Source: Pseudeuparius sepicola (Eukaryota > Arthropoda > Insecta > Coleoptera > Anthribidae). From it: a DNA stretch of 64,000 nucleotides. The position numbers were made by a program, and so were the translations under genes. The stretch's first letter is position 1, and each line of letters begins with the position of its first letter. Below the pieces are notes generated by a model. That model worked only from the letters and a program-made list of their open reading frames with translations. It was not told the origin of the DNA and searched no databases. Location: contig OY987298.1 of assembly GCA_963920635.1 (NCBI GenBank), positions 112,024,035 through 112,088,034 of the forward strand, written 5' to 3'. Of this stretch, positions 36,236 to 46,550 are shown piece by piece.

Positions 36236-36640
36236 ACTAAATATTGAATTTGTTCAGCAAGTTTTTCAGAATTGCCAACAAAATCCTGGACCATCAGATA
36301 AGCGTAAAACGCATAATAGGCAATCGTTTTAATGTTAGAACAGTATTTAAAACAAAAAATACTTACATTAAGATCGATGCTAGTTAAAAAGAAACCATTT
36401 AATGAGGTACAAAGTTAAAAAAATTGAATTTATAAAATTCCTTGCGAACGTGGAAGTTCTATGTTGGGGAGACTTTTAGACCATTTAATGTTCGTTTAAT
36501 TTAATAGAACATAAAAATTATATCAGGCAAAATCAAATTTCGAAGTCGAAAATATGTGAACACTCTTTTAATAACAATAATAGGATTTTGTGGGATAGGT
36601 CCAAACCAATTCTCAAAGAAGAAATCGGCATCTGAATGTC
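36236..36640 (+). pseudogene. Second Penelope-like fragment
   Basis: It matches the element at 22270-22640 block by block: TTTGTTCAGCAAGTTTTTCA, GGCAATCGTTTTAATGT, CCTTGCGAA-GTGGAA and CGAAAATATGTGAACACTCT. Here the linker has an internal deletion, extra sequence before the nuclease, and GTTGGGGAGACTTTTAGACC at the nuclease core. It breaks off after ATTCTCAAAGAAGAAATCGG. All frames are disrupted. Confidence 0.8.
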
Positions 36641-38524
36641 GTGTCTTAGACGACGCGTTTATAGAGGCTGATTTCGAAGGCATAATCTCTAGCCGATCCG
36701 GAGATACAAGAAAAAACCGAACTTCGAGTTTTCGGTTTCGATTTGAAGGCCATTTGCGCCGAAACGGTTAGAACATTCTACCTTACGGAAATCGATGCAG
36801 CGCCTCAAGATGAACACTATAATATCCCGAAATATTCGGGTGGGTCAACCCCTTTGAATCCTGAAATTTGGCGATTTCCCTAAAAGAAATAAAATCAGTT
36901 AACTTTTATGAAAAGCATCTGAACATGCCATTTTTTTATGGAAGATCGGCTGACTCAAAAACAGTCCTACCATATTTATGTAAATGTAAATTGACCTGTA
37001 GAATACGATCCATTCTGAGAATTCCTCTAAAAATTTTCTAAATGCTCAATAAGTTAACTTTTTTAAATTTGCGAAAATGTTAACCTGCTCCTAGAGAATA
37101 TGGTTTAAATTTGATTTCGACCCCAGGGGGGTCAGACTTTTTGGGGCTAATTTGGTGTGATACGCTTTTAGTTTATTTGTACTGATTTCGATAACCTGAA
37201 TTAATGACTGAAAAGGAAAGTAATTGTAATGTTTATTTGTTGGGACATTTTGGATATTTAGTATAGTTGTTAAATATGCTTATTGCAGCAACCGCTAAAT
37301 GGACATAGTCTACAATGCTCATATATTCCTTTGTAACTAACTTTATTTAGTATCCATTGTGAAATTCCAGCTGCGTTTCAGATGTTACCCTGATAAATTA
37401 TGTTATAACTTCTGCGTCTCGGCACAACACACTGCATGTTAAAGCTGGCACGTTAGCAGGAAAGCACAACAGTTGGCAACAGATTCCAACTAAACCGGAA
37501 AATTTTTGGTACGGTTATTCTGCCGGCTAAATGCGGTAGCCGGCTAAATGCGTATCTACCAAATCAACTTTTGATGAGAGGACGGAGTAACCTTAATATC
37601 TAAGCCTTTATCTCATTCAGTAAATGAGATAAACCATCCGTATTAATTAAATTGTGTCTATAGACAAACTTTAACAAAGAGCAGGCGACTTCACACTCGG
37701 ACTGCCCATTTAGATTCACCAGTTGCGTGCGTGGAGGTAATGATCACTACTTTTTAAGCTCAATTTCTACGTCAATGGTTTTGATAAAGTTCTGTTCATT
37801 TCTTAAATTTTAATATCTATTTTTTAGAGTTATCTACTTGTAAAATATCCATGTGACTTTTTCTTGAATTTTAAAAAAATCATTTCCATGCGTCGTAGAG
37901 CTGATTCAAAACCTCTAGAGTTGTGACCTTGACTGAGAAATTTACCAAAACGACGAAAAAACGACGAAACTCGCGAGGCATTACTAGTAGAAATAAAAAA
38001 TATTGGACATAATATATGCCTTCGCAATTGATGTGCACAGGTAAATATCTCGAATATTTTTAATCTTGCTAGGCTCACCATTATCCTCGTTTTAGTAAAT
38101 TGCTCAGTCAGGACACAGCTCCATGAGGTTTTGAAAAGGCTCATAGTTAGTAGCGGAACCAAAATTAGCCAGATGGTCTGTTTGCGTTTTCCTACTTTTT
38201 GTCACGCACGCCCCTGCTGAATCTAAATAAGCAGTTCTTTCACATATCTGTGGGCCTTGATGACTTATTAGACACTCATACAGAGTTTAAACTTGTAACT
38301 CTTTTCGTTCCAGACATAAAATATAAAATACGAAAATAATTATTTTCTTAAACGTTTTGTGTTTTGAAAGCTAAAGGTAATTATATACACCCATATTTAT
38401 AGGAACTTCCTGTGCTAAAATTACCAAAAATTTGCATTATTTATACATTCGGGTAAACATTCGGATAAACAATACCTACCTATAATACCATATAGGATCC
38501 AAAAATGTGTAGTTGTCTATGTAC
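36641..38524. other. Intergenic with weak coding-like patches on the minus strand
   Basis: No named domain. The minus-strand frame at 37830-38162 (110 codons) is open but contains GTGAGC-type donors and alternate-frame coding-like text, so it may overlap exons of a host gene or be chance. Nothing firmer can be said. Confidence 0.3.
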
Positions 38525-38738
38525 CTAATTGGTAAAGTGTATTTTTCATAACTCAATAGTTCCTGTTGCCGGCTGGCTTCTTTCCTTTCCATGGACCCAA
38601 GGGCAAATTCGAATGCAGCTAGTTTAGGCACAGACGGCCAGGTATTTGTATCTTGTTGCCTGATTGTGAATGTTTTCCCCGTTGCTACAGATAAGATTAA
38701 AGTAGAGCAACGGCGGGCGGTTTCATTATTAGTTTCAC
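38525..38738 (-). other. Candidate internal host exon, 214 bp
   Basis: On the minus strand a TTTTATTGTGTAG acceptor ends at 38739 and a donor GTACATAG starts at 38524. The 214 bp between are open in one frame (phase 1 in, phase 2 out). They encode about 71 residues of ordinary composition, including TWPSVPKLAAFEFALGSMER and RQQELLSYEKYTLP. The composition is unlike the transposon translations nearby. A second acceptor (TTTCTATCTAG, about 39020) precedes another open stretch (38839-39018). I do not recognise the protein. It could be the only host coding sequence in the window, or an unfamiliar transposon gene. Confidence 0.3.
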
Positions 38739-39039
38739 CTACACAATAAAAGATATAATAATTAACAGTGAAGTGTTGAACGAGAGACAAATAATTATCT
38801 ATTATAGTCAAATCCAAGTACAAACGACAGAGAGGCATCTATAATATGCAGATTTTATTTCTTAAAATTAGGTTGGGAAACTTGAATCCCTTATCCCTTT
38901 GTATAGATACATTCTTGAATCCCCTGTCCAGCAGCTTGTCCAACATTTTTCTTTGTTCAAGAAGACTTTTCGATATGCCATTTTGACAAAGAAGTTTGAA
39001 TTGAAGTTTTGGAGGCCTTAGCACTTTGTCTAGATAGAA

Positions 39040-41704
39040 AATCTTTTTAGTTAGGCATAATAGACGACAACTAGATATTAGTATGTCGAAATTGAATCAT
39101 GTGAATTCCAAAATCGTAAAATCCCAACATTTGTCCAAAATGTTATCCTTGTTATTCATCAGCTAGCTGGGGTCGAGTGTACGCGATAAAAATAAATATT
39201 AAACCTGTCCCCTCTTTCGAATTTCATAAAACCTGGCAATATGTCTGGCCCGAAATATTAAAAAAGTTTTAAACATGCGTCATTTCCTACGTGTATAAGG
39301 ACCTTATTCATTTCGCCCTCTACACTTGACGCGATTTAGGTCAAATTTGCAGCATCGAGTTGACAGAGAACTTTACCAACTTGACTCTAAAGGGTCCATT
39401 AGTGGACAGTTGATGCAGCTAGTTTAATTTGGTGCGTTTGGTGTTTTAGCGCCATTTCCAGTGTTCGATGTTTACCAAGTTACGTGCAACTTTCAGTCCG
39501 TTTTACAACTTTGCGAATGGGCTAGTCTGAGATATTTGAAGTTAAAAGTTTGTTTAAGCACCACTGTTAGGATTTAAGATATTAAATTTTGCAAAAATTT
39601 ATTAGATATCTACTCTAAATAAAATAGCAAACAACCATACGAAAAAATTTCTCTGATTTTTATTATCAGCCAATTGCAATTTGCATTGCAAGGTAAGAAA
39701 TATCTGGCAAAATGATTAATAAATATACGGCGTTTTTTTACTACGCATTGCATCAAAATATTAGTACCTATGCCTCCACTGCTAGTGACATTACGGCAAC
39801 AAATTTTATTATACTGGCTTAAATCAAGTATTTAACTTGAAATAGGGAAGAATTTGATATGCGGACTATATTTTAAAATGGATTTTTAAAAAAACGTGAC
39901 CCACCTATATTTTTTTGTAACTAAAACCGCTAGGATTTTGATACATGTTCATATCTATTTAATTGACGTTTTCTATATCTAGATTCTTGAAGTTTTGCTT
40001 ATAAAAATAGGCCACCCTGTATAAAACAACATACAGGCAGAAAATAGAGGTTTCGTGGATTCCCCCGGCATATTTCATTTTTTTCGCACATCCCTGTTTT
40101 CGTAGAAAATATAATCCAAAATTTTTAAGTTATACCTACTCTTTCTTTTGCTCTCAAATGATGGCGTTAAATTCTACTATAGATGATATGAGGTTGAAGC
40201 TCACGAAAAATGTTTAATAATTCAAAATCAACCTTCTTTTTAAAGTGACAGTTCGAATTCCAAATTATCAATTTTGTTGGAATGTTTATGTTATAATCTA
40301 ATCATATTGCCCTTATAATTCATTAAATAAGCATTATAAAACGAATTATTAGAAATATAAAACTGCTGCATTGCAATAATTATCCTTTCCAATAGCCTCT
40401 ATAATCTTGTCTCATAACGGTTATAAAGCAATTTTTTTGTGACCCCGGTGTCTATAGCTCGATTTTGAAAAAAGTTTTATGCCCCCAAAGGCATCTCCAT
40501 ATATCTTGATTAATTTAGGAGATACAGTGTTTCGTTTCCTGGCATTTCTGAATTTTATTATGATAACAATTTTTTAAAGTATCTCTACATCAATGAATTA
40601 AACCTACTTATATGTAAAAAAAATTAACAAAGAAAGTTGTTAACCGTTATTTGCCGAAATCGAAAATATTCATAAGCAAAAACATTATAGACAAGTTTAA
40701 GAAACGGGGAAAAACGAAAAACGCGCTGTATCTGTATAAATTAATCACGATACCGACATGCGGTTTGCGGCACTTAACTTTTAACGAAAATCGAGCTCTA
40801 AACACCTTAGCTACTTTTTGTCTATATATTGGTTGAAAAAGTCTGGAGGTGTGTTAATATATTCATTACATAAGACTGAACTATTTAAATTGCTTTTAAA
40901 AAGCCAATTTTTTGGGTGAAAAAATTCAAATGCGGGCTTGGACTTCTACGCCTATGCATTTAAAGGGATAAACAGTGAAGAAAAAGCTTACATTTGGGGC
41001 TAACTAAAGGACTTGGAGGTATGAAACAAAGAACAGTTTTATTAAAAAAAAGTACACGAATATACCATTATATGAAATCGGTGGGCAAGCTTGCCCATTG
41101 AAAACATTGTCTCTTGTCTAAAGTAGGTACTTGAAAATAGAAACAATTAAATAGCCTAAAACTCATGCCAAACACGCAAAAATGTCTCTTACCGATTGAA
41201 AATCAATTACCTATGTCCATGCAGCGACGCTACTGCACTATAGTCTGGTGGGGCTGTACCACATCGGTGGCGGTCACAAACGAAAACCGGCGACTGGCTT
41301 CGTGGCGTAGGCGTAGATGATAGATGATGGCAACGATGGCGGCACACCATTTTTCATAAATAGCTCCTCTTGGTTCGTAAAAAGAGCACAATCAATTATT
41401 ACCTACTTCTTAAATGTACACAGTATCTTTGAACTCTTGCACAATTATTATCACAAAGAGTCTATAGACGCGTAAGTACCTATGGCTAATTTCACAACGT
41501 GGGTGTTGCACTACATCCTCATCGAATTCTATCGGACAACTGGGAACGGGAACGATGAAGGGAGACCGGCGCATCCATGTCGTAGATTTCCCCCACTCCG
41601 CACAATTTCGGATTATATTTTATAACAGCTATGCAACGTTTTAGTGTTGCAGCTACACGGAATAGCTGCCGCAACAAAATGCGTTTTTGAGACTATAAAC
41701 CAAT
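39040..41704. other. Intergenic, no gene seen
   Basis: AT-rich. A transposon tip (CACCCTGTATAAAAC) lies near 40014. No open frame longer than 61 codons and no recognised domain. Confidence 0.4.
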
Positions 41705-41960
41705 TATGTTATAAAACCGCAAATGCATGCCCATGTCTGGACAAATTGTCGATTCACAGTATTGCTCCTTAATAGCTTTATCAGTGTGATTTACTAAGTA
41801 TGTGTAGCGAATGCTATCCTAGTTCTATCGGGACAAGTCAGCCCTAGCCGCAAATGGCAATGAAGACATAATAATAGTAATTGCCCTCCTTCCCCGCACA
41901 AGCATTCAGTTGCTTCTGGGGTACTCTGTTTGGAGTATTGTGAGGGTGAGGATTATTATA
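41705..41960 (+). repeat. LINE or SINE 3' end with ATT tail, copy 2
   Basis: The reverse complement of copy 1 (7903-8200), with about 80% identity by eye. It ends GGAGTATTGTGAGGGTGAG and then GATTATTATATTATG. Shared internal text includes TAGCGAATGCTATCCTAGTT and AGCCGCAAATGGCAATGAAG. Confidence 0.65.
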
Positions 41961-44525
41961 TTATGTGTCAAAAGGAGGCTTTTGGGCAAAATATCTTCAG
42001 CAGAGATAACATAGTGCATTTTATTTGCTTTTACCTTTAAATCTACAGCAAAAGAGACTATATTGGAACCAAAGTTATGTTTAAAATTCTGTCTATTTTT
42101 CTGACTCACTTATTTTTGACACATATGTCGTCGAAGAGGCTTCTTGCGAAGCTATTAATTATTTTGTGCTTCAAATGACCTCTGAAAAGTACCTCCTACC
42201 CACATGTCTATAGATTATATTGGCCCTACTGCGCACGACAAGGCACAGGGAATGAAAGGAGATGGAATTCGCCGCCATTTTTAATCCTGTATTGGCATTT
42301 TGTATGGGGGATAAATAAAAACACGTTGGTTGCTGTTTTGTATACTTGGAGAATCGGCCGATAAATCACAAAATGTTTCTGTGCATGATATAGGTTAAAA
42401 AAGTTCATGTATTTTTTAAATCAATGTTTCATGGTGTTTTTGGACCAAAAACAAGTTATTAGTTGGGTTGTATTAAAGGGCCTCATAAGAATCTAAAAAA
42501 TGCGATGAAGCTTTTACCTTCAGAGGGTGAGATTACCTATATTCTATATTAGGTTATAGTACCTAGAAGTATGATTTTTTTATCAAATAAATCGTATTTG
42601 TTAGCATTTTATGAAGGCGAACAAGCAGAACAAATTAGTTAGCTTATATTTACTACAATGTTTTGATTCTTCATGTTTTTAGGTTTTCAAAAGGAGACAT
42701 GCTTTTAGAATGGCTGACTAGGTGTACTAGCCTTTTGTATAGAATCTCAAACATTTAAACTTCCAGAACGATCCTGCCATGATTTTAAAGTATCTGCTCC
42801 ATTTAGGATTGGTATAATAGCTAGCTATAGTTATTAAGCCCCTCCCTAACCTATACTTTATTATTAATTATTTTTTCTCTCTCCTTTGATATTGAATTAT
42901 GTGAGTTATTTACGAACGGGAACTCTCTTTGCTAGGTGGTGCACTTTTGCTACCTACACGCTTTACAAATTTTTCCAGCTCATTTCGTCAGTATATCAAG
43001 CTTCGGTGCAGAACCTATTTAAAATGGCTTCAAAGATTAAAGTTTAGAAACTCCTTTCCAAGCTGAGGGCCGTAAATTCTGCACAAATCATGTCAAGTGC
43101 AAGGAGAAGAGAAGAATAAGTCCCTTATACATATTACATATAAAAAAGGCGCGTATGTTTAAAACTTTTTTAAAATAATAATATCAGAATGCCGACATAC
43201 AGCGTGCTTTATGAAATGTGAAGGAAGGGTCTCCTGCAATATTCTTTTATCACGTAGGTAGACTTACTGGCCTTATTGCGGTGAAGAAGGCGAATATTCT
43301 GGTTCCATGTGAAAATGTTAGAAGGCACGAGGGCCTTCGAAATAACAATACCCGTTATACAACTTAGCATTAGCAACGATAGAAACCTGTTGCGGGTGTT
43401 AAGTACAGCATTGTGTACTAGTCCAGTCTGTGGGGATATCTAAAGTGAATTTTTGTCGCTAGGAGCTGGATTAATGGTAGATTCTGTCCATAATAATGTT
43501 TATAACGATATCTAAGTATATGTGAATGCGTACTAAATACGTGCGCGCTAAAAAAATAATTGAAAATTTCACAGTTTGCAAACTGTTTCTTCGAACTCAA
43601 TCAACGCGACTTGAAAATAAAGTGGTAAGTTTAGTTTCGAAAACCCCAATAGCACTAGCCAAAAGTTCAGCTCCTATAGAACACCATACTCAGACTTGTT
43701 GAGAATACCTATCGGTATCCTTTTTTCAAAATTATATCATGTACTTGATTCCTTATTTCATCATATTTTGTATTCCTTAGCAATCCTTCTCAGATATTGA
43801 ACCAAAGAGTCCAGAAAATAAAATTAAAATTTTATCGGACGTGACAATCCCTTTGTTTCTAGATAACGAATCTTCAAAGAAAGGCTTATGCTTTGTTTGT
43901 ACTTTCAGTATTACGGAAAGTGTAGCGGGGGTCCGAGACAAAAGTTGTCGCAGGTCTTATCACACTAAATGTATTCTAAAAAATGGATCTTACAGAAACA
44001 GGGAGATATTTTTTAATTAGAATGTTTTATGTTGCTTCAAATAAACATTTTCATTTCTGGCATTAAATTTTATTTTTATTCCACAGGTATACTTACGATA
44101 TAATGATATTTAACCCTGCTAAAAGTATCATTTCGGTAACGAAACATCATTTAAGTAACGCTACTTATATTGCAGTCTTTTGACGAAGCTTAATTTACTA
44201 AACCCTTTTGAACCTGACAGAACCTTACCAGAAGTATCTACAATATATTGATGAAATTTGCATATACTAAAGCGCTATATTTGCGTCAAATGATCACAAT
44301 AATTATAAAATTGCGTACTATAATAAAAGGCAAATTTTCGATTACAATTTAAAATTTGGTGTCGATTTGTCAACAAGGTTGCTTAGGTATCCAATGTACT
44401 CCTTATTATTATCGATGGCATTGCAACATTGTTGGTAGTTACCGGAATGACGATTTTAAAACAAAATCTTACAAAAATTAAACCTTTCAGAACTTTGCGT
44501 TGATGCTTCTTAAATTATAAGTACC
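41961..44525. other. Intergenic, no gene seen
   Basis: AT-rich; no recognised domain or structured repeat. Confidence 0.4.
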
Positions 44526-44567
44526 TATGTAAGTAGTTAAGTAAGGGGGTTTCTGGATGGCACCTGT

Positions 44568-44870
44568 CCATCCGGAGTGACCATTGTTCAGGGTCATTGC
44601 TGAAGAAGTGACGTGTCTTTCAAGGTCATTGCCGAAGACCAGAGGCTGTTGAAGAAGTGACGTCATTGCCGAGTCGACGATGGTCAGAGGCTGTTGAAAG
44701 CGAAGAAGTGTTCAATGTCATTGCCGAAGAACTCGACAATGACCAGAGGATGTTGAAGCCGACTTGGACATCGGGGAGGGGGTGCCGAAGAGGCTGCAGG
44801 GGCAGAGGGTTGGGGCGGGTGGTGCCGAAGAGGCTTCAAGGTCATGAAGAAGTTTTCAATTGCCGAACCA
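44568..44870. repeat. Subterminal GC-rich imperfect repeats of the left arm
   Basis: Overlapping copies of GAAGAAGTG, ATTGCCGAAG, GACCAGAGGCTGTTGAAG and TCAAGGTCATTG, with a C/G-rich core near 44775-44830. The mirrored set lies at 51090-51342 and 54242-54360. Repeated short motifs just inside the tips are typical of transposase or replication-protein binding regions; that role is an inference. Confidence 0.6.
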
Positions 44871-45051
44871 GAGGCCGAGGCTATGACCTCATCGTTCGAA
44901 ACATTTTTCCTGGAAAAGCTCCCAGTAATTTTCTAGAAACTTCTACTGATTTAGCGTCCTTTAACACGTAGAATAAAAGTGCTAACTCTACAATTTTTAG
45001 GGGATTCTAGGAAAGTGCTGACTAATTTCTCTTTCAATGTAAAAATTATTC

Positions 45052-45363
45052 TTAAAAAAATTGCAGCAAAATTATTGTATTGTAAATAATGTTCTCAGTC
45101 CACTCAAAAAAATCTACAGTAATTCCGTTTGATGTATGAAAGAAAACAAATTGATTGTTTTGCATATTCATTATTATTTTTACACGCACATTTAAATATT
45201 CTTTGTATTTATTTGCAAGAACAATATTTAGATATGTTGAAGAATCTTGAATGCGTTTTTGAAATTTATGACGGTCAAGCGCATATTGCATCCATGGTCC
45301 TTTCCTATCCCATTGTGAAATTTCTCGAATATCTACAGTTTGTGCGAAGCGCACACGTTTCAT
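45052..45363 (-). CDS. ORF3 copy in left TIR arm, PPP1R15-like with C-terminal extension
   Basis: The first 58 residues match the right-arm ORF3: RVRF at 3-6, Trp18, GPW at 22-24, Asp30, KF at 33-34 and RI at 37-38. A frame change in the sequence after YKEYLN removes the original stop and adds about 45 residues of unrelated translation (to 103 aa). This suggests decay outside the conserved region. It starts at ATG 45363 and overlaps the ORF2 stop. Confidence 0.6.
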   Translation of the reverse strand: MKRVRFAQTVDIREISQWDRKGPWMQYALDRHKFQKRIQDSSTYLNIVLANKYKEYLNVRVKIIMNMQNNQFVFFHTSNGITVDFFEWTENIIYNTIILLQFF

Positions 45364-45509
45364 TTTTTGTTATTTTCCTTTTCCAAACTGAGGGTTTGCA
45401 GCTGAAGTGTTAATTCATACAAATTTAGTTGTTCCTTTAAACGTTGTAACGCACACAAATAATTGTTTAATTTTTCTTTATAACATTCAACTGCACTAGA
45501 TGGTTTCAT
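45360..45509 (-). CDS. ORF2 copy in left TIR arm (49-aa coiled-coil protein)
   Basis: Intact 49-codon frame starting ATG at 45509, inside the last codons of the ORF1 copy and ending in TGA that overlaps the ORF3 start. It differs from the right-arm copy by a few substitutions (for example LCALQRLKEQLNLYEL). The Leu spacing fits a short coiled coil. Confidence 0.5.
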   Translation of the reverse strand: MKPSSAVECYKEKLNNYLCALQRLKEQLNLYELTLQLQTLSLEKENNKK

Positions 45510-45809
45510 TCTCATAAATAAACTCAACATTCACTGTTTCTCCAAAATGCTCCGCCACCTTTATATAAATCTGACCGGCTTCAACTTCCTGCTGTATATG
45601 TTGCAAAAATCTTTCGGTGAAAAGAATATCAAACCTTGCAGGTAAGGTCACCTTGTTCTCCTCCAGGTCTAATGAGTATTCTTGAACCAAACTTGGTAAC
45701 TTGTCTCCAGATATTTATCACTTTAAGTGGTTGATTTAGTGGCAAATCAACACACCTTGCAAGGGCTTGTACCTTAGAACACTTTGTTTAAATATTCAAC
45801 AGATTCCAT
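45496..45809 (-). pseudogene. ORF1 copy in left TIR arm, frameshifted
   Basis: Inverted counterpart of the intact ORF1 at 50187-50489. The start ATG (45807-45809) is kept, but a short insertion after MESV and one extra base near 45675 break the frame. The C-terminal two thirds (from LEENKVTLPARFDILF to FIYENETI) are still open. It overlaps the start of the ORF2 copy exactly as in the right arm. Confidence 0.75.
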
Positions 45810-46064
45810 CGTGTTGCTAGGTGATGTCAGTAACAATTAAAATTTTTAGATTGTCACCAATATTTATATGTCTTTAATCCTACGTCATTTTTGCTGAAAG
45901 ATTTTCTAGAAAATTCAAGAAAGGGGTTGAATATTGTAATGTCAGCATTTACATTTCTGAGAAATACGGATGTTTATAATTTTTCGAAAGCACGTTCCGA
46001 CAGGGAAAAAAATCCTGATGATTCAACATCCTTGAAGGTCGTTATTTTACACATCCTGAAAATT

Positions 46065-46445
46065 CTAGAACAAAAAAGTGTTGCAGTCATGTTCTCGGTT
46101 CACTGACAAAAGATTGCAATTAATTCTAATTATTTGCCTTATATTATTGAAGCCAATGTCATTGACTGTATTCAAAACCAAAGTGGTACGAGTTATTTTG
46201 CTTGCTCTCTGCTTTGATGTCCGCCCGCAGAAAGAAAGTACTTTTATTTTATTGTAAATATTATTGGAATAAACACGAAACACATGCATGTATTTATTAA
46301 TTTCCTTTAGCAGATAGCGGTCAAAAGTTCTTTGAATGGAGGTAGCATTTCGGATTTCAGCAGAAAATGTGTTTACATATTTGAACATTTCCCCAACGGG
46401 AAAGTTTAGCATATGAGTAGTACCGTGGGTAGAAGGTTTTGGCAT
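46065..46445 (-). CDS. ORF4: hypothetical protein in left TIR arm
   Basis: A 126-codon frame starting MPKPSTHG, on the same strand as and upstream of ORF1-3 in this arm. The right-arm counterpart (from about 49535) begins MPKPSYP but is soon broken by a stop. A 66-codon piece (49594-49794) there keeps the matching DRYRLKKINKYMHMF segment. The conserved core KINKYMH-F-V-SNNIY-KIK is rich in Lys, Asn and Tyr. I do not recognise it. Conservation between the arms is also expected from the DNA repeat alone, so coding status is uncertain. Confidence 0.35.
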   Translation of the reverse strand: MPKPSTHGTTHMLNFPVGEMFKYVNTFSAEIRNATSIQRTFDRYLLKEINKYMHVFRVYSNNIYNKIKVLSFCGRTSKQRASKITRTTLVLNTVNDIGFNNIRQIIRINCNLLSVNREHDCNTFLF

Positions 46446-46550
46446 ATTGGTTTATGGGGGAGGAAAACTGGGGATTTTTTTTCTCTCAAGCTCAGCAAAT
46501 CTTAAACATTTAAATATGAAGACATCACGGCAGATTGAACAGACTCGTGC

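Larger units (their letters stand above)
44532..46512 (+). repeat. Left ~2-kb TIR arm of the Polinton-like element
   Basis: Pairs with 49466-51342 plus 54242-54412 on the opposite strand. It contains, from outside in, GC-rich subterminal repeats, then the minus-strand copies of ORF3, ORF2, ORF1 and ORF4. It ends inside at CTCAAGCTCAGCAAATCTTA. Confidence 0.85.

Noticed and set aside
44657..44971. 104-codon plus-strand frame in the tip of the left TIR arm
   Set aside because: It follows the GC-rich subterminal repeats, and its product is repeat-derived Glu/Arg/Gly sequence.
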